In this document: piece after piece, positions 5,701 to 7,448 of the stretch
How positions within the stretch are numbered: position 1 is the stretch's first letter
How the letters are laid out: each line of letters opens with the position of its first letter
Source of the DNA: Galactobacter sp.
GTDB taxonomy: Bacteria; Actinomycetota; Actinomycetes; Actinomycetales; Micrococcaceae
Direction: 5' to 3'
DNA length: 7,448 nucleotides
NCBI GenBank assembly: GCA_022712075.1
Contig: JALAHE010000187.1
Coordinates: 1-7,448, forward strand
Made by a program: the position numbers and the translations under genes
Notes under the pieces: generated by a model
Database searches by the model: none
What the model saw: the letters and a program-made list of their open reading frames with translations, nothing else
What the model was told of the DNA's origin: nothing

Positions 5701-6915
5701 GTGAATGTCCCTCCTCTCTACCTCGCAGATCACCGCGCCGGCGTCCTCTACCGGCTCCACCGCAACGCCCTCACGACCGTCGATGCCGGCGTGTTGTCCG
5801 AGCACGCCGGCGTGGCTCAGGCGAGCTGCGAGCTGGCCCTGTGGATCGATGAGGCGGCCGGTGAGGCTGTGCTGGACACCCCGTCGGGGAGCACGCGCAT
5901 CTCCGTGGCGGTGCCGGCGGAGCACGTGGCCGTGGACCCCACCGGCCGGCTGGCGCTCGTCACCCCCGGCCTCGGCCTCGACCTGGATCCGTGGAACCCG
6001 GTCGCGAGCTTCGTTGACCTGGAATCTGGCGTCGCGGCGCGCTTCCGCACCCGGCCCGGCGAACCGGGCGCCGGATGGGTGAGGGACGCGACCACCGGGG
6101 AGCCGGTCGCCGTGCTGCGCCACCGAGAGCCGGGCGCCATCGAGGCCATCGGCCTCGACGAACTCCTGGCCCTCGGCCCGCACGTCCCAGCGCTGAGCGG
6201 GCAGCTATGCGAGGAGCTCGCTCCGGACGGGCACGGCGACGTGGCCTCCGGCGAGGTGTTTGCCACGGCCACCTCCCGCGGCCTCGAGCGCTTCCGCGTG
6301 CGCCACGGCCGGCCGGAAGCGGCCGGGATCGTGCGCTGGCCCTCCCCCGGCCGCGCGCACTACCTCCGGCTCGATCCCGCGACCGGCCACGCCCTTGGCG
6401 TCCTCCGCTCCGGACCGGCAGACCCACAGCGCTGGGCCGAGTGGAACAACGCCATGGCCTGGATCGACCTGCACAGCGGCCGGGCACGATCGCTCGAGCT
6501 CCCGCCTGGGCTTGCCTTCCGTTTCGGCCTGGGCGGAGACACCGCTGCCGTCGCCACGATTCACCCCGACGGCGACCACCTGAGCGTGCTGCGCCGCGAC
6601 GCCGGCGGCTGGAGGCTGGCCGAGACCCGCGCCCTGCCTGCGCTGTCCGGTTCCCCCCGCCCCGGGCACGTCCCGTGGGAGGGGATCGCTGGCGCCCCGG
6701 CCCAGCGCCGGAGCGTGGCGGTCAGTGCCGATGGGCGATGGATCGCCGTCACCCGCGGCGGGGACTCCCAGATGCACGTGCTGAACGCCGCGCGTCACGG
6801 TTCCCCCCTGCGCGCCGTGGCCGTGCCCACCTCGCTCGACGAGGGAGGCATCGCCTTCTTCCGGGAGGACACCGTGGGCGCAGCACCCGCGCACGCCGAC
6901 GGGGTGGGGCGTTGA
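5701..6915 (+). CDS. Beta-propeller-like protein of unknown function
   Basis: 404 residues, with recurring blade-like strands: LYLADHRAGVLYRLH (6-20), HVAVDPTGRLALVTPG (74-89), HYLRLDPATGHALGVLR (220-236), AMAWIDLHSGRARSLEL (251-267), DTAAVATIHPDGDHLSVLRR (279-298), and RSVAVSADGRWIAVTRGGDS (337-356). The D/A-D-G-R/x-W/L-I/A-V turns are typical of WD40/TolB-type propellers. There is no signal peptide or membrane segment, so it should be cytoplasmic unless exported otherwise. No catalytic motif is seen. A His/Asp-containing stretch (around HGDVASGEVFATATSRGLERF, ~179-199) and the opening blade faintly recall the zinc chaperone AztD, an extracytoplasmic propeller; without a signal peptide this is only a weak suggestion. 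The start is GTG at 5701, probably leaderless. It overlaps the next gene by 4 bp and is divergent from the RiPP operon across a shared operator. Confidence 0.72.
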   Translation: MNVPPLYLADHRAGVLYRLHRNALTTVDAGVLSEHAGVAQASCELALWIDEAAGEAVLDTPSGSTRISVAVPAEHVAVDPTGRLALVTPGLGLDLDPWNPVASFVDLESGVAARFRTRPGEPGAGWVRDATTGEPVAVLRHREPGAIEAIGLDELLALGPHVPALSGQLCEELAPDGHGDVASGEVFATATSRGLERFRVRHGRPEAAGIVRWPSPGRAHYLRLDPATGHALGVLRSGPADPQRWAEWNNAMAWIDLHSGRARSLELPPGLAFRFGLGGDTAAVATIHPDGDHLSVLRRDAGGWRLAETRALPALSGSPRPGHVPWEGIAGAPAQRRSVAVSADGRWIAVTRGGDSQMHVLNAARHGSPLRAVAVPTSLDEGGIAFFREDTVGAAPAHADGVGR

Positions 6916-7448
6916 GCGCCGAGTGGGAGGCGGCCATCGCCGCAGAGGAGGCGGCCATCGTCGGCCTGCCGCAGCGCGGCCTCGTCCTCCTGCGCGCGGC
7001 CGGTGCGGAGCACGCCGCGCTGTGTCGCTACCCCTCCGGGGTGCCGCTGTGGCAACCCGCCGGCGCGCCGACCTCCCTGGCCGTCGGCGCCGATGGCACG
7101 TGGGCTGCCGTCATGGTGTCGACGCCGGACGAGGCCTCGCGCCTCTGGCTGGTGCACACCCGCGAGCGGCGGGCCACGCGGATTGCCGCGGCCGCCTTCC
7201 GTCATGACGCCCCCGCCTACGACCCCGTGAGCGGCGACTTCCTGGTGGTTTCCACGCCGGAGGCACGGCTGTATCAGGTGACGCCGGGCCGCCAGTTGCG
7301 CAGCCTCTGCCCCGTCCCCCCCGGCGAGCGCTGGCGCCTCTTCGAGGGGCCGTGGGGGCCGCTGCTGGCCATCAGCGTTCCGGGCGAGCCCACCCGCCTG
7401 CGCCCGGCGCCCCGCCCAGTTTTGGCCCCGCGCGAGTCGCCGGTCCCC
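6912..7448 (+). CDS. Second propeller-like protein, partial (possible N-terminus of an S9-type peptidase)
   Basis: The frame is open from the TTG at 6912 to the window end (179 codons). The TTG overlaps the TGA of the preceding gene (TTGA), a coupled start with a loosely fitting GGGGTGGGG upstream. After an Ala/Glu-rich opening helix, blade-like repeats appear: SLAVGADGTWAAVMVST, SRLWLVHTRERRATRIA, APAYDPVSGDFLVVSTPEAR and RLYQVTPGRQLRSL. These resemble the beta-propeller of TolB or prolyl-oligopeptidase (S9) proteins. If this is an S9 enzyme the catalytic alpha/beta-hydrolase domain lies to the right of the window, so peptidase activity cannot be claimed. No signal peptide is seen. Its coupling to the preceding propeller gene suggests that the two act together. 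Confidence 0.68.
   Translation, partial: MSAEWEAAIAAEEAAIVGLPQRGLVLLRAAGAEHAALCRYPSGVPLWQPAGAPTSLAVGADGTWAAVMVSTPDEASRLWLVHTRERRATRIAAAAFRHDAPAYDPVSGDFLVVSTPEARLYQVTPGRQLRSLCPVPPGERWRLFEGPWGPLLAISVPGEPTRLRPAPRPVLAPRESPVP

Noticed and set aside
1..7448. tRNA, rRNA, CRISPR or insertion-sequence elements
   Set aside because: No cloverleaf, regular repeat-spacer array, transposase motif or terminal inverted repeats could be found by reading either strand.

Overview
The window is very GC-rich (visibly above 70%) with short or overlapping gene junctions, GTG and TTG starts and clear GGAG-type ribosome sites. This suggests a high-GC actinobacterium; the species cannot be named from sequence alone. 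It holds most of one biosynthetic locus for a ribosomally made, post-translationally modified peptide (RiPP) of the azol(in)e (TOMM/LAP) type. Both ends are cut.

Minus-strand operon, transcribed from about 5652 toward 1: a 31-residue candidate precursor peptide (5594-5499); a 14-bp perfect hairpin; a ThiF-like/ocin-ThiF-like leader-binding cyclodehydratase partner (5374-4556); a compact S15/CocE-type alpha/beta hydrolase (4559-3552); a YcaO cyclodehydratase (3555-2083); a SagB-type FMN dehydrogenase (2072-987); and the membrane half of an ABC exporter (990 to the window edge). From the ThiF-like gene onward the junctions are 4-bp overlaps (ATGA, GTGA, ATGA) or a 10-nt gap, so these genes are almost certainly co-translated. 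The expected route is: the ThiF-like protein binds the leader, YcaO cyclises Ser/Thr backbone positions, the dehydrogenase oxidises azolines to azoles, a hydrolase trims, and the ABC protein exports.

Plus-strand operon, transcribed from about 5701 to the right edge: two beta-propeller-like proteins without signal peptides (5701-6915 and 6912 to the edge), overlapping by 4 bp. The second may be the N-terminal part of a larger enzyme, such as an S9 prolyl oligopeptidase, but its catalytic part would lie outside the window.

The most striking element is in the short divergent promoter region: a perfect 21-bp palindrome (5663-5683) whose 7-1-7 core TGAGAATCATTCTCA fits a Fur-superfamily operator, most like actinobacterial Zur (zinc) boxes. 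It overlaps plausible promoters for both operons. With a Cys-free precursor carrying an alternating S-x-T-H-S segment and two His, this suggests a zinc- or metal-responsive azole RiPP, possibly a metallophore. The enzyme family calls rest on visible motifs. The metal link and the product are inference.
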